Positions 37,377 through 48,156 are shown, counted from the stretch's first letter. The stretch: DNA of 64,000 bases from Pectobacterium fontis (GCF_000803215.1 NZ_JSXC01000004.1:27342-91341); one strand, 5' to 3'. Notes: generated by a model not told the origin, from the sequence alone. A program made the numbers and translations.

Positions 37377-37436
37377 TTAAGGGGACGATGGGCGTATTAT
37401 AACCGATAAGTGCAGTCAACTATCGAGCTTACTATT

Positions 37437-38012
37437 ATGATCCGTATTACCGATGCTGCTCAGGAGCATTTCCTGAAACTGTTGGCAAAACAGGAAGAAG
37501 GCACACAGATCCGCGTATTTGTTATCAATCCAGGTACGCCAAACGCCGAGTGCGGTGTCTCTTATTGCCCGCCGGATGCGGTAGAAGCCAGCGATACCGT
37601 ACTGAAATTTGAAAAGATTTCCGCGTATGTGGATGAACTCAGCGCACCTTATCTGGAAGACGCCGAGATCGACTTCGTGACCGACCAATTAGGTTCTCAG
37701 CTCACGCTGAAAGCCCCGAATGCCAAAATGCGTAAAGTGGACGACAGCGCGCCGCTGATGGAGCGCGTTGAGTATGTTCTGCAATCGCAGATCAATCCCC
37801 AATTGGCTGGGCACGGCGGCCGCGTGACGCTGATGGAAATTACCGATGACGGTCTGGCAATTCTGCAATTCGGCGGCGGCTGTAACGGTTGTTCAATGGT
37901 CGACGTCACGCTGAAAGAAGGGATCGAGAAAGAGCTGCTGGAAAAATTCCCTGATCTGAAAGGCGTGCGAGACCTCACCGAACACCAGCGCGGCGAACAC
38001 TCCTACTATTAA
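37437..38012 (+). CDS. nfuA: Iron-sulfur biogenesis protein NfuA
   Basis: This 191-residue iron-sulfur carrier delivers [4Fe-4S] clusters to target enzymes under stress. The N-terminal A-type-like domain ([29 protein letters not shown]) has lost the cluster cysteines, as in other NfuA proteins. The C-terminal Nfu domain carries the [10 protein letters not shown] motif with its CxxC. The start at 37437 matches E. coli NfuA in length. It is followed by a terminator. Confidence 0.96.
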   Translation: MIRITDAAQEHFLKLLAKQEEGTQIRVFVINPGTPNAECGVSYCPPDAVEASDTVLKFEKISAYVDELSAPYLEDAEIDFVTDQLGSQLTLKAPNAKMRKVDDSAPLMERVEYVLQSQINPQLAGHGGRVTLMEITDDGLAILQFGGGCNGCSMVDVTLKEGIEKELLEKFPDLKGVRDLTEHQRGEHSYY

Positions 38013-38053
38013 TAAGTTTCCGGCCTCTGATTTCCCCCACTGATTGATTCAGC

Positions 38054-38081
38054 CTCATCTTCCCCACTCGGGGAGGATGAG
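38054..38081. terminator. Terminator between nfuA and malQ
   Basis: Stem arms CTCATC/GATGAG and TCCCC/GGGGA are joined by a T-G pair and close a 4-nt loop. GTGTTTACGCGTTTTTT follows for the plus strand. It separates the convergent nfuA and malQ genes. Confidence 0.75.
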
Positions 38082-38095
38082 TGTTTACGCGTTTT

Positions 38096-40180
38096 TTACA
38101 CTTTCTGTATTTTCATCGGCACGCCGCGACGTAAATCGACATCCCGCACCAGTCGTTCAAGGCAGCGATCGGTGAAGATCGACTCCAGCGGACGCGTCAG
38201 TTTACGTCGCCAGTTGGGGTATTCACGATCGGTGCCCGGCACATTCACTGGCGTGGCCATATCCAGCCAGTCTTCCAGTTGGAACCCAACCAGCGCGCTC
38301 GCACTGTCTGCCACATAGCGGTGAACGCCACGGCTCAGCGGTGCGCCCATCGTTGTCAGCGTCGCGTTGCGCCCCACGCGCTGCGGCAAAAGCCCATAAT
38401 GGTGTAGTGCGTTGAGCAATCCCTGTTTCGCTTTCTCACGCTGCTGCATCTGCTCTTGCAACAGGGCCTCCGTCGGATACAGCCCCAACTCCCGCCCCAG
38501 CGATAAATCCACAGTCTGCCAGTAACCACGCAGCGTCGGGAGATCGTGCGTAGTAATGGTTGCCATCGCCTGACGCGGATACGCTTCCGGTGCGCGAAAG
38601 TGGTTCTTCTCATCCTTTTCAAAGAACAGCACTTTGTAGGAATAAATACCGTAGTCATGCAGTTTGCTGACAATTTCCGGCGGCACCGTCCCTAAATCTT
38701 CGCCGATAATCAGGCAGCGGTGACGCTGGCTTTCCAGAGACAATACGGCCAGCAAATCGTCGACCGGATAATGCACGTAAGCCCCGCTGCTCGCCGATTC
38801 AGTCTTGGGGACCCACCATAAACGCAGGAGCGCCATAACATGATCGAGTCGCAACGCACCACAGTGCGCCATGTTGCTACGCAGTACGTCAATAAAAGGT
38901 TGATAGCCGCGCTGTTGCATCATGATGGGGTTCATCGGGGCAAGTTGCCAGTCTTGCCCCTGCGGGCCGAGCGGATCCGGCGGGGCGCCGATAGAGGCAT
39001 CGAGGCAATAGAGCTGCCGTTCATCCCAGGTTTCCGCCCCCCCCAGTGCGACACCGACGGCCAAATCACGATACAGACCGAGCGGCAAACCAAGCTGTTT
39101 ACTGTGCGCATAGCAATCTGCAAGTTGCTCATACGCCACCCATTGCAGCCAGCTATAGAAGGTAATCTCATCACTGTTTTCACGGCGAAATGCTTTTACG
39201 GTTTCACTGTGTACATCATGATAGCTGGCAGGCCACTGACGCCAATCCGCATAGTTCTCACCCTGTTCTTTCAGGTAAGCCTGCAACGCATCAAACGTCG
39301 CCTGAAGTTGCAGGCTCTGGCCACCGCTGACGACAAACTGACGAAAGGCGCTAATGCGCGGATCCAACACGCTACGGGTGGTAAAATAGCGGAAAGCCAG
39401 CCGTAAGGCGGCCAGCTTAAGCTGCGTCACCGGCTCGTAATCGACCCAGCGCCCCGCCCGCAGTGAAGTAATCGCATGTTGTGTTTCCTCGCGCTGCCAC
39501 CACGCCTGCGCTTCCTCACTTTGCTGGAAATCATCGATACGATTAACGTCAATATAAATAATATTCAGCCAGTGTCGGGATGAAGGGCTGTAAGGGCTCG
39601 CGGCGTCTGCCTGCGCGGGATACAACGAATGCAGCGGATTCAGCCCCACGAAGGCACCGCCGCGCCGGGCAACCTGCTCCACCAATTGGCGTAAGTCGCC
39701 AAAATCCCCGATCCCCCAGTTGTTCTGCGAGCGCAAGGTGTAAAGCTGTACGGTAACGCCCCACCAGCGTTTTCCCTGCTGCAAGGCTTCAGGTTCATAG
39801 CAACGATGCGGGGCAACAATAATCCGGCAACTCCAACGCTGGTCGGCCTGCGTTAGGGTCAGGTAGTGGTAGCCCAACGGCAGCACGCCCGGCAGAGTCA
39901 GCGTTGAACCGCCCGTTATCTGTCCTTGAATTTGACCACCGTTTTCATACATCAGCGTCCAGAGGAATTCACCGTGACCAGCAAGCTCGATAACCGCATC
40001 CCGGCCTTGTAAAAAGACACAAACAGGCGGCAAGGGCATATTGCCGCTATCAGAAACCTCCATCATTGCCTGAATCTGATTTCTGATTGCAACCGCAACA
40101 ATGTGCTCTTTGCCATAGGCATCGGTATAGCTTTCTGCAATGCCGGTCTGCTGGTTTGCCTGTTTATCCACCTTGAACAC
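38096..40180 (-). CDS. malQ: 4-alpha-glucanotransferase MalQ
   Basis: This 694-residue cytoplasmic amylomaltase (GH77) rearranges maltodextrins to longer chains and glucose. Its length equals that of E. coli MalQ. Visible motifs are WGVTVQLYTLRSQNNWGIGDFGDL, FVGLNPLHSLYP, CGALRLDHVMALLRLWWVP and IIGEDLGTVPPEI, with MATITTHDLPTLRGYW carrying the late active-site aspartate. It follows malP by 12 bp, as in the E. coli malPQ operon. Confidence 0.95.
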   Translation of the reverse strand: MFKVDKQANQQTGIAESYTDAYGKEHIVAVAIRNQIQAMMEVSDSGNMPLPPVCVFLQGRDAVIELAGHGEFLWTLMYENGGQIQGQITGGSTLTLPGVLPLGYHYLTLTQADQRWSCRIIVAPHRCYEPEALQQGKRWWGVTVQLYTLRSQNNWGIGDFGDLRQLVEQVARRGGAFVGLNPLHSLYPAQADAASPYSPSSRHWLNIIYIDVNRIDDFQQSEEAQAWWQREETQHAITSLRAGRWVDYEPVTQLKLAALRLAFRYFTTRSVLDPRISAFRQFVVSGGQSLQLQATFDALQAYLKEQGENYADWRQWPASYHDVHSETVKAFRRENSDEITFYSWLQWVAYEQLADCYAHSKQLGLPLGLYRDLAVGVALGGAETWDERQLYCLDASIGAPPDPLGPQGQDWQLAPMNPIMMQQRGYQPFIDVLRSNMAHCGALRLDHVMALLRLWWVPKTESASSGAYVHYPVDDLLAVLSLESQRHRCLIIGEDLGTVPPEIVSKLHDYGIYSYKVLFFEKDEKNHFRAPEAYPRQAMATITTHDLPTLRGYWQTVDLSLGRELGLYPTEALLQEQMQQREKAKQGLLNALHHYGLLPQRVGRNATLTTMGAPLSRGVHRYVADSASALVGFQLEDWLDMATPVNVPGTDREYPNWRRKLTRPLESIFTDRCLERLVRDVDLRRGVPMKIQKV

Positions 40181-40192
40181 CCTCTCCTTTTC

Positions 40193-42709
40193 CTAACGAT
40201 GCGCTTGCCAAATGCGCGTCTGATAATCCTGAATCGCCCGGTCGGAGCTGAACATCCCCATTCTGGCGGTATTCAACACACAGCGGCGCGTCCATTCATC
40301 TGGCTCACGATAAAGCGCATCCACACGCTGTTGCACCTCGCAGTACGGTGCAAAATCGGCCATTAACATATAGGGATCGCCCAGTTTCAGCAGGCTATCT
40401 AACAGGGGGGTAAACGCGTCTTTATCCCCCTGACTGAAGGCGCCGCTCGCTAACTCGTTCAGTATTTCCCGCAACAGCGGCGTCACAGCAAGGTAGTCAG
40501 ACGGCTTATACCCCTGAGCTTGCAACGCTTTTACCTGTTCCACGGTGTGACCAAAAATGAACAGATTGTCTTCACCCACCTGCTGCGCCATTTCTACATT
40601 CGCCCCGTCCAGCGTACCAACGGTCAATGCGCCGTTCAGCGCCAGCTTCATGTTGCCCGTGCCAGAAGCTTCTTTACCTGCCGTTGAAATCTGCTCAGAG
40701 ATATCCGCAGCAGGAATCATCCGTTCAGCCAGCGATACGCGATAGTCCGGCGGGAAGATCACCTTCAGGCGATCGTTAACACGACGATCCTGATTAATGA
40801 CCCCAGCGACCCGATTAATGGCATAAATGATGTTTTTCGCTAAAACATAGCCCGGCGCCGCTTTGGCACCGAACAAAAAGACGTGCGGCACTATATCCAG
40901 ATGCGGATTGTCACGCAATTGACGATATAGCGCGAGAATATGAAGCAGATTCAAATGCTGGCGTTTGTATTCATGCAATCGCTTGATTTGCACATCAAAC
41001 AGCGCCTGCGGATCGACCACCATGTCGTACTGCTGGCGGAGATAGGTTGCCAGTTGCACTTTATTATCGGCCTTGATTTGCCGATAGCGTTCACGAAATC
41101 CGGCATCGTCAGCATAAGGCTCCAGCCCTTGCAACGCGGGCAAATCATTCACCCACGGCGTGCGCAGCGTGTCGTCAATCAACGCAGACAGCGCCGGGTT
41201 ACACTGCTTCAGCCAGCGGCGTGGTGTAATGCCGTTGGTGACGTTATGAAACTTGGTTGGCCACAGTTGATGATATTCGGGGAACAGATCCTTCACCACC
41301 AGTTCCGAGTGCAGCGCCGCCACGCCGTTGACCGCAAAGCAACTGACGACGCACAGGTTTGCCATACGGATCTGACGCTGGTGGCGGATGGCGAGCTTCG
41401 CCCATATCAGCCGATCGCCGGGCCATTTTTCTTCGACCTGCGCCTTAAACTGCGTATCAATTTGCCGGACGATCGACAAATGGCGAGGCAGCAGGCGGCC
41501 AAACAGCCGCTCATCCCAGCGCTCAAGCGCTTCTGGCATCAGCGTATGGTTGGTATAGGCAAAGGTGCGTCCGGTTATCGACCAGGCTTCATCCCACGAC
41601 AATTGGTGTTCATCTAGCAGCAGACGCATCAATTCAGGGATCGCCAGCGTCGGGTGAGTATCGTTAAGCTGAATGACCTCATAGTCTGGCAACGTGGACA
41701 ATGCGCGCCCCGCCTTAAGATGGCGACGCAGAATATCGGCAACGGAACAGGCACAGTGAAAATACTGCTGCATCAGGCGCAGACGTTTGCCCGCCACATG
41801 ATTATCATTCGGGTACAGCACGCTGGTCAGGCTGGCGGCGGAAATCCCCGCCTGAGACGCGCGCAGATAGTGGCCGTCATTGAATAAGGTTAAATCAAAC
41901 GGATCGCGATGTGTCGCACGCCACAGGCGCAAAGGCTGAGTTGCACCGTTGTGGTAGCCAATCACGGGCAAATCACAGGCTTCCCCTCTGAAAATAGTAT
42001 CCGGCAACCAGCGCAGGCTCCCGTCCGTCTGAGGTTGCAGACGACCGCCAAACCCGACATCCACCGCCAGCTCGGTACGGGGTAAAAACCACGGATAGCT
42101 ATCACGCTGCCAGTCATCCGCCGTTTCCTGCTGCTTTTCCTCGGCAAAATGCTGACGAAACAGACCATATTGATAATTAAGGCCATACCCCGTTGCAGGC
42201 TGCCCCACCGTCGCCATCGAATCCAGAAAGCAGGACGCCAGCCGCCCTAATCCGCCATTCCCCAACCCCGGATCGGTTTCCTGCTCCAGAATATCGCTCA
42301 GATTCAGCCCCTGCTCCGCCAGCGCGGCAGCAACCTTGTCATACCACCCCAGATTCAACAGGTTGTTCCCCGTCAGACGACCGGGCAAGAACTCCATTGA
42401 CAGGTAATTCACATGGCGCTGAGGCGTATTGGCGGTGGCAGGAGAAGCCGTATGCATGAGCAGTTGTTCCGCCAGCGCGAGGCTGACGGCGCGCCAGCGC
42501 TGCACTGGCGTCATCGCATTAAGCGCCTCCACGCCAGCAAGCCGCGGTTGGCGGAGCAGCGCAGCGGCAAACTGTGACGCATCAAAGGCGAATGCTGGGG
42601 GAGTAGAAGAAACAGGCTGCGTTAACGTATCGGGCTTTTTTGCCACCGCAGAATGTGTTGGCGATCCTGGTATTTTTGCTGAATCAGACTTATTTGAAGA
42701 ACCTGACAT
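40193..42709 (-). CDS. malP: Maltodextrin phosphorylase MalP
   Basis: This 838-residue PLP-dependent glycogen-phosphorylase-family enzyme releases glucose 1-phosphate from maltodextrins. The PLP lysine lies in [25 protein letters not shown]. The [21 protein letters not shown] and [24 protein letters not shown] motifs are complete. The first 45 or so residues are a Ser/Pro-rich extension that E. coli MalP does not have. The start at 42709 has AAGGAGGGGG upstream. It begins only 41 bp after the glpR stop, with no malT beside it. Confidence 0.93.
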   Translation of the reverse strand: MSGSSNKSDSAKIPGSPTHSAVAKKPDTLTQPVSSTPPAFAFDASQFAAALLRQPRLAGVEALNAMTPVQRWRAVSLALAEQLLMHTASPATANTPQRHVNYLSMEFLPGRLTGNNLLNLGWYDKVAAALAEQGLNLSDILEQETDPGLGNGGLGRLASCFLDSMATVGQPATGYGLNYQYGLFRQHFAEEKQQETADDWQRDSYPWFLPRTELAVDVGFGGRLQPQTDGSLRWLPDTIFRGEACDLPVIGYHNGATQPLRLWRATHRDPFDLTLFNDGHYLRASQAGISAASLTSVLYPNDNHVAGKRLRLMQQYFHCACSVADILRRHLKAGRALSTLPDYEVIQLNDTHPTLAIPELMRLLLDEHQLSWDEAWSITGRTFAYTNHTLMPEALERWDERLFGRLLPRHLSIVRQIDTQFKAQVEEKWPGDRLIWAKLAIRHQRQIRMANLCVVSCFAVNGVAALHSELVVKDLFPEYHQLWPTKFHNVTNGITPRRWLKQCNPALSALIDDTLRTPWVNDLPALQGLEPYADDAGFRERYRQIKADNKVQLATYLRQQYDMVVDPQALFDVQIKRLHEYKRQHLNLLHILALYRQLRDNPHLDIVPHVFLFGAKAAPGYVLAKNIIYAINRVAGVINQDRRVNDRLKVIFPPDYRVSLAERMIPAADISEQISTAGKEASGTGNMKLALNGALTVGTLDGANVEMAQQVGEDNLFIFGHTVEQVKALQAQGYKPSDYLAVTPLLREILNELASGAFSQGDKDAFTPLLDSLLKLGDPYMLMADFAPYCEVQQRVDALYREPDEWTRRCVLNTARMGMFSSDRAIQDYQTRIWQAHR

Positions 42710-42750
42710 TGTGCCCCCTCCTTTGTCCGTCATGGAAAAGGCACATCGGC

Positions 42751-43509
42751 TCAGCACAACTCCAACTGTACCTTATGTTGTTCAATGATTTTCAGTACGC
42801 TGGGTGGTGGTGACTGATCGGTAAAAAGATAGTCGATCAAATCCATGTTGCCCAAATTCACCATCGCATTACGCCCAAACTTGGAATGATCCGTCACCAG
42901 CATGACGCAGCGAGAATTTTCAATAATCGCCCGTTTCGTGCGCACTTCATGGTAATCAAACTCCAGTAATGACCCATCCATGTCAATACCGCTGATGCCC
43001 AAAATGCCGAAATCCAGACGGAACTGGGAGATAAAATCCAGCGTCGCCTCGCCCATGATGCCACCATCGCGGGTACGCACCTCGCCACCGGCCAAAATCA
43101 GGCGAAAATCCTCTTTTGCCGTCAGCAGCGTTGCCACGTTCAGGTTGTTGGTGACCACGCGCAAATCCTTATGCTGCATCAACGCATAAGCCACCGCTTC
43201 AGGCGTCGTGCCGATATCAATAAACAAGGTCGCACCGTCTGGAATCTGGCTCGCCACCCGCCGGGCAATACGCGCTTTTTCATCCGACCACATCATTTTA
43301 CGGTCATGGTAGGCCGTATTTACTGAACTGGACGGCAAGGCCGCACCGCCGTGGTGGCGATGGATTTTATTCTGTTCGGCCAAATCGTTCAGATCGCGAC
43401 GGATGGTCTGTGGGCTCACCGCAAAATGCTCCACCAACTCTTCAGTACTGACATATCCCTGCCGACGCACCAGTTCAATAATGGCGTCATGCCGTTGTGT
43501 CTGCTTCAC
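42751..43509 (-). CDS. glpR: Glycerol-3-phosphate regulon repressor GlpR
   Basis: This 252-residue DeoR-family repressor binds glycerol 3-phosphate and controls glp operons. The N-terminal helix-turn-helix ([38 protein letters not shown]) and the sugar-phosphate domain, including [14 protein letters not shown] and the [15 protein letters not shown] segment, are intact. It is the third gene of glpEGR, 24 bp after glpG. An operator resembling its known site lies before glpD. Confidence 0.95.
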   Translation of the reverse strand: MKQTQRHDAIIELVRRQGYVSTEELVEHFAVSPQTIRRDLNDLAEQNKIHRHHGGAALPSSSVNTAYHDRKMMWSDEKARIARRVASQIPDGATLFIDIGTTPEAVAYALMQHKDLRVVTNNLNVATLLTAKEDFRLILAGGEVRTRDGGIMGEATLDFISQFRLDFGILGISGIDMDGSLLEFDYHEVRTKRAIIENSRCVMLVTDHSKFGRNAMVNLGNMDLIDYLFTDQSPPPSVLKIIEQHKVQLELC

Positions 43510-43533
43510 ATTTATCCCCTAAGACGCCCCGAT

Positions 43534-44367
43534 TCACCGGGGGTTTGTTTTATTATACGTGTCCCAAAAGGCCATCAATAGCCCGACAACCAGCCCAGCC
43601 ACATGCGCCGCATTCGCGATCGACATGCCTAAAATATCGAAATATCCGGCAACCAGCCACAGTAAAGCGAAGGCCATCAGGCTACGCGGCATAGATAAAT
43701 AGCCGTCAGGTTCTCTTTCCCCTCGCAGCCAGACATAGCCCATCAGGGCATAAACCACGCCGGACAAGCCACCAAAATAGGTGCTGCTGAACCACGACTG
43801 CGCCCAGCCGCTGACCAGCGCAGAAACCAGCGTGATGACCAGCAGTTTGCCGGTTCCCAACACTTTTTCAACCGGCCCCCCCAGATACCACCACCACATC
43901 AGATTGAACAAAAGATGTAACAGGGAAAAGTGCAACAAAGCATGACTGAACCAACGCCACAACTGTAGTTGCTGCCCTTCCGCCGGAAACGCCAGCCACG
44001 TCATCACGCTTTCATAGCCTGAAATTTGCATCAGGATGAACACCGCAATCGTGACGACCATCACCGATAGCGTCAGCGGCCCTGCCTTTTGTTTCAGCGT
44101 TTGCAGGTAAGAATAGCGTTGGTATTGAATACCGGCATCCACCGTTCCCGTTTGCCAACTGGCTGCCAGATAGCGCGGATTTGTCGGGTCACGCAGAAAA
44201 ATCTCCAGCGCTTCCTGAACCGTCTTCAACTGGGTTTCATCCTCCAGCCACAGTTCTGCTTCATGCCCCTGGGGCCGCATTTCCAGATGAACCTGCTGCG
44301 TGCGCATGTAATCAACAAATGCCTGAGCCAGACGTGGGTTAGAGAGAGTAATAACGCGAATCATCAT
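43534..44367 (-). CDS. glpG: Rhomboid intramembrane serine protease GlpG
   Basis: This 277-residue rhomboid protease has a soluble N-terminal domain and six membrane helices. The catalytic serine is Ser202 in [16 protein letters not shown] and the histidine His255 in [12 protein letters not shown]; these match Ser201 and His254 of E. coli with a one-residue longer start. The [23 protein letters not shown] loop is also conserved. It lies between glpE and glpR. Confidence 0.95.
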   Translation of the reverse strand: MMIRVITLSNPRLAQAFVDYMRTQQVHLEMRPQGHEAELWLEDETQLKTVQEALEIFLRDPTNPRYLAASWQTGTVDAGIQYQRYSYLQTLKQKAGPLTLSVMVVTIAVFILMQISGYESVMTWLAFPAEGQQLQLWRWFSHALLHFSLLHLLFNLMWWWYLGGPVEKVLGTGKLLVITLVSALVSGWAQSWFSSTYFGGLSGVVYALMGYVWLRGEREPDGYLSMPRSLMAFALLWLVAGYFDILGMSIANAAHVAGLVVGLLMAFWDTYNKTNPR

Positions 44368-44433
44368 AGCGGGGAGCGCCAGTGAGTGAGTTGAGTAAGG
44401 AACATGATAATCAAAACGCTAATCGTCATGCGT

Positions 44434-44808
<375 letters not shown>

Positions 44809-45029
44809 TCATTGTAACCCGCCTTCAGCGGCATAAAACCTATATGATTATAAGGTTATTTATAAAAACAGCGATTCACTCAATGTGAAGCATGACGACA
44901 AAATCGCACCATTCCGCCCCAATAACCCTTAAATTAATGTGACAATCATCATCATATTGTTAGCTTCGTCACGCATAAATGTTTTTATTTGGTTAACCCT
45001 TGGCTGATTTGTTTGTTTTCGATTATTAT

Positions 45030-45049
45030 AATGCTCGAAAACGAACATT
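45030..45049. promoter_or_regulatory. GlpR operator in the glpD promoter
   Basis: A near-perfect match to the GlpR consensus WATGTTCGWTAWCGAACATW. It overlaps a -10-like TATAAT at 45027-45032, so bound GlpR would block RNA polymerase at glpD. A weaker half-site (TGTTTTCGATTA) lies just upstream at about 45014. Confidence 0.82.
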
Positions 45050-45078
45050 TTGATTTATTCGAGGGTGGAGGAAGAAAC

Positions 45079-46581
45079 GTGAAAACCAAAGATCTCATCG
45101 TTATCGGCGGCGGAATTAACGGTGCAGGCATCGCCGCAGATGCGGCTGGGCGAGGGCTATCAGTCCTGTTGTTGGAAGCACAGGATCTCGCCTGTGCCAC
45201 GTCCTCCGCCAGCTCCAAGCTGATTCACGGCGGCCTGCGTTACCTTGAGCACTATGAGTTTCGTTTGGTCAGCGAAGCGCTGTCTGAGCGTGAAACGCTG
45301 CTAAAAATGGCACCGCACATTATTTTCCCTATGCGCTTTCGTTTGCCTCATCAGCCGCACCTGCGTCCGGCCTGGATGATTCGCATCGGCCTGTTCATGT
45401 ACGACAACATTGGCAAACGCGTTAGCCTGCCTGCCAGTAAGGGATTAAAATTCGGTGCAGATTCCGTGCTAAAGCCTGAGCTGAAGCAAGGTTTTGAATA
45501 TTCTGACTGCTGGGTGGACGATGCGCGTCTGGTGGTATTAAACGCGCAGGAAGTCATCAAACGTGGCGGCGATGTCCGTACTCGCACCAAGGTCACCCGC
45601 GCTCGCCGTGAACAAGGCGTGTGGATTGTGGACGCGGTTGATTCACTGACCGGTGAAACCTTTACCTGGCGCGCTAAAGGTCTGGTGAACGCGACCGGCC
45701 CGTGGGTGAAAGAATTCTTTGATGACGGCCTGCAATTGAAATCGCCTTACGGCATCCGTTTGATCAAGGGCAGCCACATCGTGGTGCCGAAAGTCCATAA
45801 CCAGCCGCAGGCCTATATTCTGCAAAACAAAGATCACCGTATCGTGTTCGTGATCCCGTGGCAGGACGACTATTCGATCATCGGCACCACCGACGTCGAA
45901 TATAAAGGTAATCCGCACGATGTGAAGATCGACGATAACGAAGTCGGCTACCTGCTGGATGTGTATAACGACCATTTCAAACAGCAACTTACGCGTGACG
46001 ATATCGTCTGGACTTACTCTGGCGTGCGCCCACTGTGCGATGACGAGTCCGATTCTCCACAGGCGATTACCCGCGATTACACGCTGTCAGTCGATGATGA
46101 TCACGGTCAGGCTCCACTGCTTTCCGTGTTTGGCGGCAAGCTGACAACATACCGTAAGCTGGCAGAACACGCGCTGGATAAGCTACACAAATACTACCCG
46201 CAAGCGGGTAAAGCCTGGACGAAAGGTGCCGTACTGCCGGGTGGCGATATTGCTGGCACGCGTGATGACTACGCCGCCGCACTGCGTCGCCGCTTCAATC
46301 TGCCTGAGTCACTGACGCGTCGTTACAGCCGCACGTACGGTTCAAACAGCGAACTGATTCTGAACAACGTGAAAGGAATCAGCGATCTGGGTGAAGATTT
46401 CGGTCATGACCTGTATGAAGTGGAACTGCGCTATCTGGTCGAAAAAGAGTGGGCGGTCATGCTGGATGACGTCATCTGGCGCCGGACTAAACTGGGCATG
46501 CGCTTCGATGACGCGCAGAAACAACGCATCAGCGACTGGTTAGCCAGCAACCGCCAACAGCAACTGGCAAAAGCCGTTTAA
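45079..46581 (+). CDS. glpD: Aerobic glycerol-3-phosphate dehydrogenase GlpD
   Basis: This 500-residue FAD-dependent, membrane-associated enzyme oxidises glycerol 3-phosphate to dihydroxyacetone phosphate and passes electrons to quinone. It has the FAD motif DLIVIGGGINGAGIAADAAGRG, SSASSKLIHGGLRYLEHYEFRLV and TYSGVRPLCDDESDSPQAITRDY. The start is a GTG at 45079 preceded by GGAGGAAG and matches the E. coli N-terminus and length; longer in-frame starts include the operator region. It is divergent from glpE. Confidence 0.95.
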   Translation: MKTKDLIVIGGGINGAGIAADAAGRGLSVLLLEAQDLACATSSASSKLIHGGLRYLEHYEFRLVSEALSERETLLKMAPHIIFPMRFRLPHQPHLRPAWMIRIGLFMYDNIGKRVSLPASKGLKFGADSVLKPELKQGFEYSDCWVDDARLVVLNAQEVIKRGGDVRTRTKVTRARREQGVWIVDAVDSLTGETFTWRAKGLVNATGPWVKEFFDDGLQLKSPYGIRLIKGSHIVVPKVHNQPQAYILQNKDHRIVFVIPWQDDYSIIGTTDVEYKGNPHDVKIDDNEVGYLLDVYNDHFKQQLTRDDIVWTYSGVRPLCDDESDSPQAITRDYTLSVDDDHGQAPLLSVFGGKLTTYRKLAEHALDKLHKYYPQAGKAWTKGAVLPGGDIAGTRDDYAAALRRRFNLPESLTRRYSRTYGSNSELILNNVKGISDLGEDFGHDLYEVELRYLVEKEWAVMLDDVIWRRTKLGMRFDDAQKQRISDWLASNRQQQLAKAV

Positions 46582-46596
46582 TCGTCTCCATTTTAA

Positions 46597-46625
46597 CGTC
46601 TCGATCGGGTATCCCGATCGAGACG
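46597..46625 (+). terminator. Hairpin terminator after glpD
   Basis: A perfect 13-bp stem (CGTCTCGATCGGG and its complement) closes a 3-nt loop, 15 bp after the stop codon. No T-run follows, but the stem is very stable. Confidence 0.7.
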
Positions 46626-46737
46626 CTTGGTAATCCCCTCACTGTTTCCCCTTTGCCTGCGAGCCGCAAATTGTGCAAGCATCCCTATCAGGTATAGCAT
46701 CCGAAAATTTCCGCGGCGACGCGGCACGCCTTACAAA

Positions 46738-46762
46738 GGCGACGGGTAATTACCCTATCGCC
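46738..46762 (-). terminator. Terminator for the small secreted-protein gene
   Basis: GGCGA/TCGCC arms enclose the palindrome GGGTAATTACCC; on the minus strand TTTG follows. It lies 9 bp past the stop of the 46772-47038 gene and supports that gene being real. No gene is seen at 46626-46737. Confidence 0.6.
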
Positions 46763-46771
46763 TCTTATGCA

Positions 46772-47038
46772 TTAAAGAGAACGACCACTTTTTGCTGAGT
46801 CCTGCGGGCCTGGATTACATTGTTCTTTCGTTCCCGGGAGATAAAAATTGCCATTCTGATCGGGATCCGTTCCGCCCGGACATCCTGCCCGCCCCGGCGA
46901 ATGATCTGAACTGCCGCCATCCGAGCCATTCCCACCATCAGCACCGGATTTACCAGACTGGCCCATATATCCACCATTTCCGGCACTGGCAGAAAAAGCA
47001 AACAGTGCAAAAATACAGACAAGAAAGTGTTTACCCAT
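46772..47038 (-). CDS. Small glycine-rich secreted protein, unknown function
   Basis: This 88-residue protein has a plausible Sec signal (MGKHFLVCIFALFAFSASA). The mature part is rich in Gly, Ser, Asp and Asn (GGYMGQSGKSGADGGNGSDGG) with two cysteines. It has an AAGGGTG ribosome-site candidate upstream and a hairpin terminator downstream. I do not recognise the family. Overlapping frames on both strands are also open, so the call rests on the signal peptide, ribosome site and terminator together. Confidence 0.55.
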   Translation of the reverse strand: MGKHFLVCIFALFAFSASAGNGGYMGQSGKSGADGGNGSDGGSSDHSPGRAGCPGGTDPDQNGNFYLPGTKEQCNPGPQDSAKSGRSL

Positions 47039-47250
47039 GTGTGAATCACCCTTAATGGATCACCCCAGCCCTAGACCATGTCTACGTATAATAGCTCGGA
47101 TACATTTCAACAAGAAGTTTACCCGCAGGCTGGACAAGCTGGAGAAGGATCGCCTGATCGCCTTTGAGGGGGAACGGATCACGCCGCTCTCGCAACGGAA
47201 TCAGGTGGGGGATAGCTTGCTAATGTTTTACTCTGCCGATACACACTAAA

Positions 47251-47285
47251 TATAACATTTGAGTTATTATAACTTATTAGTTATA
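47251..47285. promoter_or_regulatory. Operator-like repeats upstream of the HigBA-type pair
   Basis: TATAAC at 47251, the palindrome GTTATTATAAC at 47263-47273 and GTTATA at 47280 form repeated half-sites 26-60 bp before the toxin start. Autoregulation by the XRE antitoxin at this position would be typical. Confidence 0.5.
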
Positions 47286-47310
47286 TCCCCCATTAATAAT
47301 GGGGATTGAC

Positions 47311-47631
47311 ATGTATGAATTGATTTTTCACCCCGAAGCTGCAAGCGAAATTTATGATCTCGAACCGGTCATGCAAGCAAAAACGCTTAAAGGGCTTGAA
47401 AAGCTTGAAGCTAAAGAGCCAAAGCTAAGATATCCAGACACAGACATCATCGAAGGTGGGTTGTTTGAGCTACGGGTTGGTAGAAAAGACATCAGCAGAA
47501 CGTTTTTTGCTTACGCAAAAGGACGTAAGATCTATATTTTAAGGACATTCGTAAAGAAAACCCCTAAGACCCCGAAAGCTGAAACAGCGCTGGCAAAGTC
47601 AAGATGGGAGGAATTGAAAGATGGCAGTTAA
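47311..47631 (+). CDS. Type II toxin, HigB/RelE (Gp49-like) family
   Basis: This 106-residue toxin-type protein has MYELIFHPEAASEIYDL, YPDTDIIEGGLFELRVGRKDISRTFFAYAKGRKIYILRTFVKKT and the basic tail KTPKAETALAKSRWEEL of phage-derived HigB/Gp49-like RNases. The toxin gene comes first and the antitoxin second, the HigBA order. The start at 47311 is preferred over one four codons earlier by homology. It overlaps the antitoxin start by 11 bp. Confidence 0.87.
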   Translation: MYELIFHPEAASEIYDLEPVMQAKTLKGLEKLEAKEPKLRYPDTDIIEGGLFELRVGRKDISRTFFAYAKGRKIYILRTFVKKTPKTPKAETALAKSRWEELKDGS

Positions 47632-47905
47632 AGGTATCAACTTCTCTGAAATTAAAGCGAAAGCGCTTTCTAATCCTGAAGTTAAAAAAGCGTATGAGGA
47701 CGAAACTCAAGAAGAAGCGCTTCGCGCTGTTCTGATCGAAATGAAGTCCAAGTCAGGTCTGACAAGTACAGAGATCGCCGCGCGCATGGGTGTAAGCCAA
47801 CCTGCGGTGAGCCGCCTTGAGAGAAATGTTTCCAGTGCGAGTATCTCAACCTTACAACGGTATGCCGCTGCTTGCGGGATGCAGCTTAAGCTGTCACTGG
47901 GTTAA
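47621..47905 (+). CDS. Antitoxin, XRE-type helix-turn-helix (HigA-like)
   Basis: This 94-residue protein has a C-terminal helix-turn-helix (SGLTSTEIAARMGVSQPAVSRLERNVSSASISTLQRYAAACG) and an N-terminal segment likely to contact the toxin. Downstream and overlapping with the toxin, it fits a HigA-type antitoxin and autorepressor. Confidence 0.88.
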   Translation: MAVKGINFSEIKAKALSNPEVKKAYEDETQEEALRAVLIEMKSKSGLTSTEIAARMGVSQPAVSRLERNVSSASISTLQRYAAACGMQLKLSLG

Positions 47906-48065
47906 GATTAGCGCTGTATTTATAAGCCGGATTTTGCACTGGCTTGTCGGCTAGCGTCGGTGCTACACATCCCGGCTTGCTACTTCTATATGGTGGAAAA
48001 CGATCTGGCAACATGATACTTGGATATGATGAGTAGCTGGAAAATCATCCACATAAGAAAGATGA

Positions 48066-48097
48066 GCGCCAGCCCCTCCCAAAAAAGGGGCTGGCGC
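48066..48097. terminator. Strong hairpin between HigBA and the membrane-protein gene
   Basis: A perfect 12-bp stem (GCGCCAGCCCCT and its complement) closes an 8-nt loop. It lies 160 bp after the antitoxin stop and 59 bp from the convergent membrane-protein stop, so it probably stops both. Confidence 0.65.
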
Positions 48098-48156
48098 GGT
48101 GGATAATGAGAATATTTTTCAAAAATAAATGCACAATCTAAATTATTGGTTAATCT

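Noticed and set aside
46597..46625. glpD terminator as a third member of the 115-bp repeat family
   Set aside because: It shares only CTCGAT with the family. The hairpin is otherwise unrelated in sequence and arm length.
47037..47249. 70-residue plus-strand frame with KKFTRRLDKLEKDRLIAFEGERITPLSQRNQVGDSLLMF
   Set aside because: It looks a little like the end of a real protein, but it has no ribosome site, overlaps the start region of the small secreted protein and the toxin operator, and I cannot place it in a family. It could be a gene remnant.
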